Both the position numbers and the translations under genes were made by a program. Under the pieces are notes generated by a model. The model did no database searches. It was given only the letters and a program-made list of their open reading frames with translations, and was not told the origin of the DNA. A stretch of DNA of 64,000 nt from Comamonadaceae bacterium (GTDB lineage: Bacteria > Pseudomonadota > Gammaproteobacteria > Burkholderiales > Burkholderiaceae_C). This document shows positions 17,691 to 25,549 of the stretch, one piece after another; position 1 is the first letter of the stretch, and every line of letters starts with the position of its first letter. The DNA lies in NCBI GenBank assembly GCA_027488215.1, contig JAIYCB010000039.1:1-64000 (forward strand). Reading direction: 5' to 3'.

Positions 17691-17845
17691 CATCGGGCAT
17701 GTCTTATACCGCATGCAATCTTTCAGTAAGTTATTAACCCTAAATTGGAACGGCAATTCATTGGTGCAGCAACCCGCTGAGCCAGAACGACTGCGTTTAT
17801 CTAATCCGTCCAGCCTCACAGCCGGACAAAAATTGAGGAAGCAAC

Positions 17846-19651
17846 ATGTCAACCAACGATATGACAAACAACGTTCGGGAGCGCTCCCGACCGATGACTG
17901 CGGAGGAGAAGAAGGTCATCATGGCTTCGTCAGCCGGTACCATTTTTGAGTGGTACGACTTTTACCTTTACGGCGCATTGGCGGCCATCATTGGCGCGCA
18001 ATTCTTCACCGCCTTCCCTGAAAACACCCGCAACGTCTTTGCGCTGCTGGCTTTTGCGGCAGGTTTCATCGTGCGCCCCTTCGGCGCACTGGTGTTTGGC
18101 ATGTTGGGCGACATGATCGGCCGCAAGCACACTTTCTTGATGACCATCGTCATCATGGGTGTATCGACCTTCTTGGTGGGTGTGCTGCCCAATTACGAGA
18201 GCTGGGGTGTTGCGGCGCCGATCATCCTGATTCTTCTGCGCATGGCACAAGGTCTGGCCCTGGGCGGTGAATACGGTGGTGCGGCCATCTATGTGGCCGA
18301 ACACGCGCCTGCCAATCAGCGTGGCTACTTCACCGCGTTCATTCAGACCACAGCGACACTGGGCCTGCTGCTCTCGCTGATCGTCATTTTGTCGGTGCAA
18401 GGCTATGTCAACGGCAACTACCCCGACGTGCCCTTGATGAAAGACGGCGTGGCCGTGCTCATGGCCGATGGCAGCCCCACGATGGTCAAAGCATTCAACG
18501 CATGGGGCTGGCGCGTTCCCTTCATCGGCTCCATCTTCTTGCTGGCGATCTCGCTCTACATCCGCTTGCAGATGAACGAAAGCCCCGCCTTCAAAAAGAT
18601 GAAGGAAGAAGGTCGTACGTCCAAGGCTCCCCTGAGCGAAGCTTTTGGCAACTGGAAAAACGGCAAGATCGCCCTGATCGCTTTGCTGGGTTTGGTCGCG
18701 GGTCAGGCTGTGGTGTGGTACACCGGTCAGTTCTACGCTTTGTTCTTCATGCAAAACGTGATCAAGATCGACAGTTTTACCGCCAACGTGATGGTGGCTT
18801 GGTCGCTGATTTTGGGTACTGGGGGCTTTTTGCTCTTTGGCGCCTTGTCTGACCGCATTGGTCGCAAGCCCATCATCCTGGCCGGTTGCGTGCTGGCTGC
18901 TGTGACCTTCTTGCCCGTGTTCAACTTGTTGACCAAGACGGCCAATCCTGCCATCTACCAAGCGCATCAGACGCCGGTCTCTGTCAAGGTGTCTGCTGAA
19001 GATTGCTCTTTCCAGTTCAACCCCACCGGCACTGTGAAATTCACTTCGTCTTGCGACATTGCCAAAGCCCAACTGGCACGTTCCTCGGTGAACTACACAA
19101 CAGAAGAAGGCGCTGCGCCTGGCACACTGGCCGTGGTGAAGGTCGGCGAGACTGCCATCGAGTCTTATGACGCAGGCAAGCTGACAGGCGACGATCTGAA
19201 AAAGGCCAAGGCCGCTTTCGACAGCAGCTTGAATGCCGCGCTCAAGCAAGCAGGCTATCCCCTGGTGCCCGCTGACAATAAAACCATTGCCAAGGCCAGC
19301 AGTTTCATTGACATCTTCACAGCGCAGAAGATGACCATCATTGTGATCCTGACCTACTTGGTCTTGTTGGTCACGATGGTCTATGGCCCGATCGCCGCCA
19401 TGCTGGTTGAAATGTTCCCCACCCGCATCCGTTACTCGGGTCTGTCGCTGCCCTACCACATCGGCAACGGCTGGTTCGGCGGCTTGATGCCTGCGACAGC
19501 GTTTGCGATCTCTGCGCAGACCGGCAACATCTACTCCGGCCTCTGGTACGCCATCGTGATTGCCGTCATGACGGTGGTCATTGGTACGCTGTTTGTCCCT
19601 GGCGGCACGCACAAGAAGGACATTTTCGCTGGCGACCACGACGCCCGATAA
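17846..19651 (+). CDS. MHS-family MFS metabolite:proton symporter with a large periplasmic insert
   Basis: The 601-residue inner-membrane carrier has 12 predicted helices and MHS/MFS signatures: SSAGTIFEWYDFYLYGALA, GDMIGRKHTF, RMAQGLALGGEYGGAAIYVAE, GALSDRIGRKPIIL and VEMFPTRIRYSGLSLPYHIG. Relatives such as ProP, KgtP and ShiA take up organic acids, betaine or shikimate and have about 430-500 residues. The extra length is a polar segment at about 370-485 between late helices, containing two cysteines (EDCSF, SSCDIA). The start has TTGAGGAAG seven bases upstream. The shared promoter motifs suggest control with the neighbouring transport genes. The substrate is probably a small carboxylate but is unproven. 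Confidence 0.88.
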   Translation: MSTNDMTNNVRERSRPMTAEEKKVIMASSAGTIFEWYDFYLYGALAAIIGAQFFTAFPENTRNVFALLAFAAGFIVRPFGALVFGMLGDMIGRKHTFLMTIVIMGVSTFLVGVLPNYESWGVAAPIILILLRMAQGLALGGEYGGAAIYVAEHAPANQRGYFTAFIQTTATLGLLLSLIVILSVQGYVNGNYPDVPLMKDGVAVLMADGSPTMVKAFNAWGWRVPFIGSIFLLAISLYIRLQMNESPAFKKMKEEGRTSKAPLSEAFGNWKNGKIALIALLGLVAGQAVVWYTGQFYALFFMQNVIKIDSFTANVMVAWSLILGTGGFLLFGALSDRIGRKPIILAGCVLAAVTFLPVFNLLTKTANPAIYQAHQTPVSVKVSAEDCSFQFNPTGTVKFTSSCDIAKAQLARSSVNYTTEEGAAPGTLAVVKVGETAIESYDAGKLTGDDLKKAKAAFDSSLNAALKQAGYPLVPADNKTIAKASSFIDIFTAQKMTIIVILTYLVLLVTMVYGPIAAMLVEMFPTRIRYSGLSLPYHIGNGWFGGLMPATAFAISAQTGNIYSGLWYAIVIAVMTVVIGTLFVPGGTHKKDIFAGDHDAR

Positions 19652-19665
19652 ATCCGACGCCGAAT

Positions 19666-19702
19666 CGACCTGGGTCTTTCCGAAGACCGAGGTCGTTTTT
19701 TC
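19666..19702 (+). terminator. Intrinsic terminator after the MFS gene
   Basis: CGACCTGGGTCTT (19666-19678) pairs with AAGACCGAGGTCG (19683-19695) with one mismatch over a four-base loop, followed by a run of six T. It lies 15 bases after the stop codon. Confidence 0.85.
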
Positions 19703-19744
19703 TCAAAGGGCCCTGCCAAAACCAGGCAAAAGCCCTTTGGCTTC

Positions 19745-19782
19745 TTGCAAATCGGACCCTTTACGACGAGTCCGATTTGCAA
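19745..19782. repeat. Perfect 13-base inverted repeat
   Basis: TTGCAAATCGGAC (19745-19757) and GTCCGATTTGCAA (19770-19782) are perfect complements around 12 bases. No T-run follows on either strand. It may be a second hairpin protecting the 3' end of the MFS message or an operator for the gene at 19836. Confidence 0.6.
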
Positions 19783-19835
19783 GACGCAGCCCATGGCACA
19801 CTCCATGCCTGCCCCACCCGATAGGACGTCCCAAC

Positions 19836-20108
19836 GTGATTGAGCTTGTGTTTTCGCAATTGACTGATGTGTTTCGCATTGGCCTGATCGTTGCCTTGGT
19901 CATGACCATGCTCAGAACATCCACTGTCACCGGGCGCGTCTTACCCTTGGTCGCTGGCGTGGTGTTTGTGGCGGTGATACTGCCCACCACCATGCCCAGC
20001 AGCTCAGCTCAGCTCGGTGACGCGATCATCGCTGGGCTGATTTCAAACCTGATCATCCTCGTACCGGTGCTTGTGTTGGCAAGATTGTTTGTCAAACTGC
20101 GCCGCTGA
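19836..20108 (+). CDS. Small hydrophobic membrane protein of unknown function
   Basis: The 90-residue protein from GTG 19836 (AGGAC ten bases upstream) has three probable helices: around FRIGLIVALVMTML, VLPLVAGVVFVAVILP and IIAGLISNLIILVPVLVLAR. It ends in a basic FVKLRR. I do not recognise the family. The gene stands alone between the MFS terminator and a 400-base intergenic region. The start and the coding status rest on the clean hydrophobic pattern and codon use, so they are moderately sure. Confidence 0.55.
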   Translation: MIELVFSQLTDVFRIGLIVALVMTMLRTSTVTGRVLPLVAGVVFVAVILPTTMPSSSAQLGDAIIAGLISNLIILVPVLVLARLFVKLRR

Positions 20109-20505
20109 ATTTAAAGTGCTGCAAACCCTCGGATTTGATTACATGGCACCCCAGAGATCAGGCCAATGGCTTGAGACCTAGTTACAGCGAAATGGCTCTC
20201 ATCGCGAGTAACGAAGCGATCCAAGATTGCGACCTTGCATGAATTTCTCGCTGTGAATCCAAGCAACACACCTAAGTGTTTTCCCTTGAAATCACCTCTC
20301 GTATCACGTAAGCCTTTGGAAAGTTAGGCGTCAGGCTGTTGTCAGGTTGACTTTTTCTCAGAGTGATACGGCACAAAGGGCATAAATAAAATAAGGGATT
20401 ATTCGAGCGCTCAAAGGGTTTTTACTCTGAATCGATGGCTTTTGACTGTTGCAAACTTCCCCATAGAATCCGCCCAATTGTTATGGTGGTTATCCATGGA
20501 AGTCT
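20109..20505. promoter_or_regulatory. Intergenic region with one REP-like repeat and the second copy of the shared motif pair
   Basis: The 397 bases hold a REP-like copy (TCTCATCGCGAGTAACGAAG then CGATCC, about 20196-20222). The motifs TAAGTGTTTTCCCTTG (20273-20288) and AAAGTTAGGCGTCAG (20319-20333) are also present; both occur before the MFS gene too. The last 130 bases before ATG 20506 are AT-rich and should contain the promoter of the 20506-21410 gene pair. No open frame looks coding here. Confidence 0.55.
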
Positions 20506-20802
20506 ATGTTGCTCGCTGTCGTCATTGCCAAAAGTCTGATTGAACTGTCGTTGATGTTCATCATCGGGCGTTTCTTGCTGGGATTGCTGGCGGGATCCAA
20601 CCGTGACAACAATGTTTTTTGGCAATTGCTCGATGTGGCCTCCAAACCTGCGCTTTGGATCACGCGCAAGATCAGCCCCAAACTGATCTTGGACCAACAC
20701 ATCCCGCTGGCCACCAGCAGTTGGCTTTTGATTGCTTGGGTCGTGGTGGTGCAATTGAAGATTGAACTTTGCCTAGAAATGGGGATCGCGGCATGTCAGT
20801 GA
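20506..20802 (+). CDS. Small conserved-type membrane protein of unknown function
   Basis: The 98-residue protein has an N-terminal helix (LIELSLMFIIGRFLLGLLAG), an amphipathic middle (RDNNVFWQLLDVASKPALWI, then basic residues) and a second helix (SSWLLIAWVVVVQLKIELCL). I do not recognise the family; the layout recalls short YggT-like proteins. Its 3' end overlaps the TPR gene start by ten bases, so the two are probably translated together. The paired motifs upstream suggest regulation with the MFS carrier. Confidence 0.6.
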   Translation: MLLAVVIAKSLIELSLMFIIGRFLLGLLAGSNRDNNVFWQLLDVASKPALWITRKISPKLILDQHIPLATSSWLLIAWVVVVQLKIELCLEMGIAACQ

Positions 20803-21410
20803 ACACCCCCATGGCACCCGCCAAGCTCGACACCTCCAGCCGCACACGTTGTCTGTTTTTGCGATTCAAGGCCAAAGCTCTGTTGGTGGTTGGCCTGCGC
20901 AATCAAGCCCATGCCGTTTTCCAAGAAATCCTCGACATTAATTCTCAGGATGTTCTGGCGCTCAACAGCGTCGGTTACTACGAACTGAACAACCGCCGCT
21001 TGGTGCAGGCTCTGGGGTTTTTTGAGCGCGCCTTGACGCTCACACCGAACAACGCCAACGCCCATTTCAATGTGGGGTTTGTGTACGATGAATTGGGGCG
21101 AAGCCAAGAGGCAGAGCTTGCCTTCAGAAAATCTCTGGCGATCGACGAAAAAATGGACCGTGCCTGGTATGGCCTGGGTTTGGTGCTGGTGCGTCAAAGG
21201 CGTTTCGAAGAGTCTTTGGTGGCTTTCAAGCGCAACACCGAATTGCAAGCCATGAGCCCTTACGCCTGGTACCAAATGGCCCGGGTTCACATGGAATTGC
21301 ACCAACCCGAAAAAGCCCTGGAGGTGATGCGACACCTCAAGGGGTTCGAGCCCAAGGTGGCCGCCCAATTGGAACGCGAAACAGGGTTAAGGCTAGACAA
21401 ACTGGTTTGA
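20793..21410 (+). CDS. Tetratricopeptide-repeat protein
   Basis: The 205-residue protein has about four TPR units: AHAVFQEILDINSQDVLALN, ALGFFERALTLTPNNANAHF, AELAFRKSLAIDEKMDRAWY, and SLVAFKRNTELQAMSPYAWY with a half repeat KALEVMRHLKGFEP. The TPR consensus spacing of 34 residues is visible. It has no signal peptide, so it is probably cytosolic or held at the membrane by its overlapping partner at 20506. It is likely an assembly or scaffold protein; the partner is unknown. ATG 20793 is chosen because the frame further upstream only overlaps the preceding gene. Confidence 0.75.
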   Translation: MSVNTPMAPAKLDTSSRTRCLFLRFKAKALLVVGLRNQAHAVFQEILDINSQDVLALNSVGYYELNNRRLVQALGFFERALTLTPNNANAHFNVGFVYDELGRSQEAELAFRKSLAIDEKMDRAWYGLGLVLVRQRRFEESLVAFKRNTELQAMSPYAWYQMARVHMELHQPEKALEVMRHLKGFEPKVAAQLERETGLRLDKLV

Positions 21411-21488
21411 GGCCTTTGTCCGCCTGCGTTGGCGAGAATTTCAAGAGTGACAGTCGGTAGTTTATTTTTTAACAAGAAGGAGATGACG

Positions 21489-21752
21489 ATGCAGCTCACT
21501 GCAAGGCACCAGGAATACTGGGGCAAGAATCTAAGAATCACGGGGCTATTGCTGGCTCTGTGGTTCTTTGTGACTTTTGTTCTTTTGTACTTTTCGCGTG
21601 ATTTGACATTCAGCTTTTTTGGCTGGCCGTTCTCGTTTTGGGTCGCAGCCCAAGGCGCACTGATCGTGTATTGCCTGATCATTTGGTACTACGCACGCTA
21701 TATGAACAACCTTGACAAGGAATATGGCGTAGCAGAAGGAGAAGAAGCATGA
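21489..21752 (+). CDS. DUF4212 small subunit of a sodium:solute symporter
   Basis: The 87-residue protein has two membrane helices (ITGLLLALWFFVTFVLLYFS and FSFWVAAQGALIVYCLIIWY) joined by a short loop containing FFGWPFSFW, and an acidic tail. DUF4212 proteins are co-encoded with VC_2705-type symporters and are presumed accessory subunits. It has a strong ribosome-binding site (AAGAAGGAG, seven bases before ATG 21489) and overlaps the symporter start by four bases (ATGA), so the pair is translationally coupled. It is a paralogue of the orphan copy at 17246. Confidence 0.86.
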   Translation: MQLTARHQEYWGKNLRITGLLLALWFFVTFVLLYFSRDLTFSFFGWPFSFWVAAQGALIVYCLIIWYYARYMNNLDKEYGVAEGEEA

Positions 21753-23863
21753 GCGTTTTCGGCGGCGAAGGCCAAACCCAAAGCCAGTTTCAGAAATCTC
21801 TGAACAAAGTTTTCCTTTTCTACGGCGGAGGCTTTGTGGCCTTCGTTGTTTTGCTGGGTATTCTTGAACAAATGGGGATGCCCAAAGAGTACATTGGCTA
21901 TGCCTTCATGCTGGCCACTGTGCTCTTATACGCTGGCATTGGTGTGATGAGTCGCACCAACGATGCGGCCGAATACTATGTGGCTGGCCGACGCGTACCT
22001 GCCATCTACAACGGCATGGCCACCGGTTCCGATTGGATGTCGGCGGCATCCTTCATCGGTATGGCCGGAACGCTCTACCTGACAGGTTACGGCGGTTTGG
22101 CCTTCATCTTGGGCTGGACCGGCGGCTACTGCCTGGTGGCGCTGTTCCTTGCACCTTACCTGCGCAAGTTCGGTCAGTTCACGATCCCTGACTTTTTGGG
22201 CGCACGCTACGGCGGCAACATGGCGCGCCTGATTGGCGTGTTTGCAGCCATTTTGGTGTCTTTCGTGTATGTCGTGGCGCAGATCTTCGGCGTGGGCCTG
22301 ATCACCGCTCGCATGACGGGTCTGTCCTTCGACGTCGGTGTGTACGTGGGCTTGGCCGGTATCTTGGTCTGCTCGTTCTTGGGCGGTATGCGTGCTGTGA
22401 CCTGGACCCAGGTGGCGCAATACCTGATCCTGATCGTCGCCTACCTGATCCCTGTGATTTGGCTGTCGGTGAAACACACCAGCAACCCAGTGCCTCAGAT
22501 CGCTTATGGCTACCTGCTTGAAAAAGTGACGGCCAAAGAAGAGCAATTGCTGAAAGACCCCAAAGAACTCGAAGTTCGCGGTATCTTCAAAGCACGTGCC
22601 GATGCCGCCGCTGAAAAGCTGAAAGATGTGCCAGCAGCCATGGCCGCTGACAAAGAAGCAGCCACTAAAAAGCTGGAAGAGCTGAAGGCAGCCAACGCTC
22701 CTGCTGCAGACATCAAGGCCGCAGAAACTGCCTTGGCTGGTTTGCCCAAAGACGAAGCGGCTGCGAAAGCAGCTTACACCGCAGCCCGCACCTCCAACAC
22801 GGCACGTGCAGCACCACCCTTGCGACATGCTGAGCCCTTCCCGGGCAAAGACGACGCTGCCCGAGATGTTGCACGCAAGAACTTCTTGGCGCTGGTCTTC
22901 TGCTTGATGATCGGTACGGCTGCCTTGCCGCACATCCTGATGCGCTTTTACACCGTGCCTTCGGTGCGTGAAGCACGTGAGTCGGTGGCTTGGTCGCTGT
23001 TCTTCATCTCTTTGCTGTACTTCACAGCGCCCGCTTTGGCGGTGCTGGTCAAGTTCGACATCTACACGATCCTGGTCGGTACACCGTTTAACCAGTTGCC
23101 GGAATGGATTGCACGCTGGAACTTGGTCGACCCCACGCTGATGGCGGTGGCTGACATCAACAAAGATGGCATCTTGCAATTGGCAGAAATCCGCTTGGGC
23201 GGTGACATCGTGGTCTTGGCCACACCTGAAATCGGCGGCTTGCCCTTCGTGATTTCCGGTCTGGTGGCGGCCGGTGGTTTGGCTGCGGCCTTGTCCACTG
23301 CCGATGGCCTGCTGCTCACGATTGCCAACGCTCTGTCACACGACGTGTACTACAAAGTGGTGGACCCCAACGCCTCGGCAAACCGCCGTGTTGCGATCTC
23401 CAAAGTGATTTTGGTGTTCGTGGCTTTGGCTGCGGCTTATGTTGCATCGCTGCGCATGGCTGACATTTTGTTCCTCGTGTCTGCGGCCTTCTCGTTCGCT
23501 GCGGCGGCCTTCTTCCCTGCGTTGACTCTGGGCATCTTCTGGAAGCGTGCCAACAAATGGGGCGCTTCGCTGGGCATGTTGGCTGGTTTGGGCATCTCGT
23601 TCTACTACATGGTCAAGACCCATCCTTGGATGTACGGCTTGTTCCACAATGGTTCGTTGACGCCTGAAATCCTCAAAGCAAACACCTGGTGGGACATTGC
23701 CCCCATCTCGGCCGGTATCTTCGGTGTGCCACTGGGCTTTGCGGTGATCATCATCGTATCTTTGCTGACCAAAGAGCCTGAGAAAGAAGTTCAGGAGTTG
23801 GTCGAGAACGTTCGCTTCCCGAGCTTTGACGGCACCACCTCACAAGGCACTGCTGCTCACTAA
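21749..23863 (+). CDS. Sodium:solute symporter, VC_2705/acetate-permease (ActP-like) type, with a large polar insert
   Basis: The 704-residue inner-membrane protein of the SSS family has about 13 helices. AAEYYVAGRRVPAIYNGMATG, SDWMSAASFIGMAGTLYLTG and LRKFGQFTIPDFLGARYGG match the acetate-permease branch, and VAAGGLAAALSTADGLLLTI carries the family's sodium-site region. Between helices, residues about 245-370 form a polar Ala/Lys/Glu-rich, helix-forming insert. A segment near DINKDGILQLAEIRL resembles an EF-hand-like loop. The likely substrate is a short monocarboxylate such as acetate or pyruvate. It is coupled to the DUF4212 gene and ends at a strong terminator. Confidence 0.88.
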   Translation: MSVFGGEGQTQSQFQKSLNKVFLFYGGGFVAFVVLLGILEQMGMPKEYIGYAFMLATVLLYAGIGVMSRTNDAAEYYVAGRRVPAIYNGMATGSDWMSAASFIGMAGTLYLTGYGGLAFILGWTGGYCLVALFLAPYLRKFGQFTIPDFLGARYGGNMARLIGVFAAILVSFVYVVAQIFGVGLITARMTGLSFDVGVYVGLAGILVCSFLGGMRAVTWTQVAQYLILIVAYLIPVIWLSVKHTSNPVPQIAYGYLLEKVTAKEEQLLKDPKELEVRGIFKARADAAAEKLKDVPAAMAADKEAATKKLEELKAANAPAADIKAAETALAGLPKDEAAAKAAYTAARTSNTARAAPPLRHAEPFPGKDDAARDVARKNFLALVFCLMIGTAALPHILMRFYTVPSVREARESVAWSLFFISLLYFTAPALAVLVKFDIYTILVGTPFNQLPEWIARWNLVDPTLMAVADINKDGILQLAEIRLGGDIVVLATPEIGGLPFVISGLVAAGGLAAALSTADGLLLTIANALSHDVYYKVVDPNASANRRVAISKVILVFVALAAAYVASLRMADILFLVSAAFSFAAAAFFPALTLGIFWKRANKWGASLGMLAGLGISFYYMVKTHPWMYGLFHNGSLTPEILKANTWWDIAPISAGIFGVPLGFAVIIIVSLLTKEPEKEVQELVENVRFPSFDGTTSQGTAAH

Positions 23864-23913
23864 AAGGACTGGGTTTGCAAGCACTGCCTTGCAAACTTGA
23901 ATCCTCCAAACGA

Positions 23914-23947
23914 AAAACCCGATCGCGTCATGCGATCGGGTTTTTTT
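23914..23947 (+). terminator. Intrinsic terminator after the symporter operon
   Basis: AAACCCGATCGC (about 23916-23927) pairs with GCGATCGGGTTT (about 23932-23943) over a short loop and runs into seven T. On the minus strand the A-run before the stem gives a second T-run, so it may also serve that direction. Confidence 0.92.
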
Positions 23948-23971
23948 ATGGGTGCTGGCCAATGACTGGTG

Positions 23972-24610
23972 TCAAGACCGCCGTACGCCCACCTCGCACA
24001 GCGCCGGGGCCTGCCAGTCGGGGCCGTCAAACCAAGGGTCGCCCTGCAAATAAGCGCGCAGCATGGGCAAAGCGTCTTGCCCCCAAAACACTTTATCGTC
24101 CACCCTGAAGCTGGGCACGCCAAACACGCCCTGCGCCAGTGCTTCCTGGGTGTGCGTCTGCAGCGCTTGCTTGACATCGGCATCCGAGGGGTCTCTGGTG
24201 GGCTTGAGTTGCGCCGCCAATTGCGCCAAGCGCTGCGGATCGGCGGCATCCAAGCCCGAGCACCACACATGGCGAAAAACCTGCTCGCACACATAGCGGT
24301 TGGGCTGACCGTCTGCATCGCAGGCGGTGGCCAAGCGCAACAAACCCAAGGGGTTGAACGGATGCGTGGCAGGCAGTTGCATGGGCGTGCCTTGCTGCCG
24401 TGCTTGCCACAGCACTTGCCGATAAGTCCAGTCGCGCTTGGCCGGGATTTCTGCCGGCCCGAGCTGCCCATGGTGCTTGAGCATGGCCGCAAACAGCACC
24501 GGCTTGTGCACCACCCGGTGACTGATGCCTTGAAGTGCCCTGGGCAAGGCATCAAAGCCCAACCAGGCATAGGGCGAAATGAAATCAAGGTAAAACTCAA
24601 TGGTTTTCAT
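23972..24610 (-). CDS. 2-hydroxychromene-2-carboxylate isomerase family protein (DsbA-fold)
   Basis: The 212-residue protein begins KTIEFYLDFISPYAWLGFD, the usual start of the HCCA isomerase/kappa-GST branch of the thioredoxin fold, and later has FGVPSFRVDDKVFWGQDALP. The family contains glutathione-dependent isomerases of naphthalene breakdown, but most chromosomal members have no tested substrate. No aromatic-degradation genes lie nearby, so a general detoxification role is as likely. ATG 24610 is chosen because the frame upstream of it runs through a REP-like repeat. Confidence 0.82.
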   Translation of the reverse strand: MKTIEFYLDFISPYAWLGFDALPRALQGISHRVVHKPVLFAAMLKHHGQLGPAEIPAKRDWTYRQVLWQARQQGTPMQLPATHPFNPLGLLRLATACDADGQPNRYVCEQVFRHVWCSGLDAADPQRLAQLAAQLKPTRDPSDADVKQALQTHTQEALAQGVFGVPSFRVDDKVFWGQDALPMLRAYLQGDPWFDGPDWQAPALCEVGVRRS

Positions 24611-24637
24611 GGCATGTTCCGGGTCTAGGGGCGTGTC

Positions 24638-24668
24638 GAGATCGCCACGCTGCGCTCGCGATGACGAT
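24638..24668. repeat. REP-like repeat upstream of the isomerase gene
   Basis: GAGATCGCCACGCTGCGCTC followed by GCGATGACG is one copy of the window's REP-like family, in the divergent gap between the isomerase and the universal stress gene. Confidence 0.75.
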
Positions 24669-24802
24669 TGGCAGGATTCTGGCAAAGTCTATAGGGTCAA
24701 CACCAGCTTGCTTTTTTGCAGTGCAGAGGTACATGATTTTGTCATTCAAGCCTTTGGCGATTGCGTCGCATTGCACCATCAGGAAACTCAAAGGAAGCAA
24801 GC

Positions 24803-25258
24803 ATGTACAAACACATCATCCTGGCTTATGACGGTTCCATCACGGGGCAAAAAGCCTTGCTCGAACTCAAGGAGCTGGCGCACTGGGGCCAACCCCGCCT
24901 CACTTTGGTGGCGGTAGCGCCCAACCCTTTGGATGTAGGGTCGATGGAAATGGGCTACTACACCTCGACGAACAACGGGCCCATGGAAGAAACCTTGAAA
25001 GAACAACTGGCTCAAGGTGTGCAAACCCTTCAAGCCATGGGTTACACGGTACAAGGCGAAGTCCTCAAGGGTGAGGTGATCCGCGAGTTGTCGAGCTTTG
25101 CCGAACGTTTGGGGGCTGACCTGATCGTGGTCGGTCACAAGCATGAACCCAACTTGCTGCGCCGATGGTGGAGTGGCTCCACCGCCAAATCACTGGTAGA
25201 GGAATCACCCTGCAATGTCTTGATTGTGGTCGATCGCAGCCAGGCAGCTGCCCCCTGA
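24803..25258 (+). CDS. Universal stress protein (UspA family)
   Basis: The 151-residue single-domain protein starts MYKHIILAYDGSITGQKALL and ends with GADLIVVGHKHEPNLLRRWW then GSTAKSLVEESPCNVLIVVD. It fits the Usp fold with a G-2x-G-9x-G(S/T)-type nucleotide-binding region, in which GHKHEP replaces the usual GSRG. ATP binding is therefore uncertain. The start has AAGGAAGC upstream. It is a cytosolic stress-response protein; no operon partner is evident. Confidence 0.87.
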   Translation: MYKHIILAYDGSITGQKALLELKELAHWGQPRLTLVAVAPNPLDVGSMEMGYYTSTNNGPMEETLKEQLAQGVQTLQAMGYTVQGEVLKGEVIRELSSFAERLGADLIVVGHKHEPNLLRRWWSGSTAKSLVEESPCNVLIVVDRSQAAAP

Positions 25259-25309
25259 AGGCTGCCCCCCATTCGCCAAGCGGTTGAACAAGCTGCGCGC
25301 TGCTCGCGT

Positions 25310-25549
25310 TCAGGTGGCCCCTCTTATGCCCGACAGGCGCTGCTGAATGCGCTGCCAGACCAAGCGCTTGGCCTCATCCGGCATGCGGCTCCAGGCGCCG
25401 ATTTCTTCCAGGCTGCGCCAACACCCTGCGCACACCTGGCTTTGCGGGTCCATCACGCACACCGACACACAAGGCGAAGGCACATGGGGTTCGGGCTGGC
25501 TCAACACCTGCACAGCGCGCTGCGCCAGCAGCTTCATGTGCGCATTCAT
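25310..25549 (-). CDS. DUF1289 small cysteine protein
   Basis: The 79-residue protein carries SPCVSVCVMDPQSQVCAGC, followed by WRSLEEIGAWSRMPDEAKR. This is the DUF1289 signature of four cysteines (CxxxC...CxxC), which may bind metal. The function is not known. It overlaps the ybaK-type gene by four bases (ATGA) and is the last gene of the long minus-strand liu operon. Confidence 0.82.
   Translation of the reverse strand: MNAHMKLLAQRAVQVLSQPEPHVPSPCVSVCVMDPQSQVCAGCWRSLEEIGAWSRMPDEAKRLVWQRIQQRLSGIRGAT

Noticed and set aside
17930-19639. Open frame of nearly 570 codons antisense to the MFS gene
   Set aside because: Composition (His, Gln, Asp, Gly) is typical of the complement of a membrane-protein gene; no motif.
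23141-23190. EF-hand calcium site in the symporter (DINKDGILQLAE)
   Set aside because: The 12-residue loop pattern fits, but it is a single loop without a partner hand, so I mention it only inside the symporter entry.
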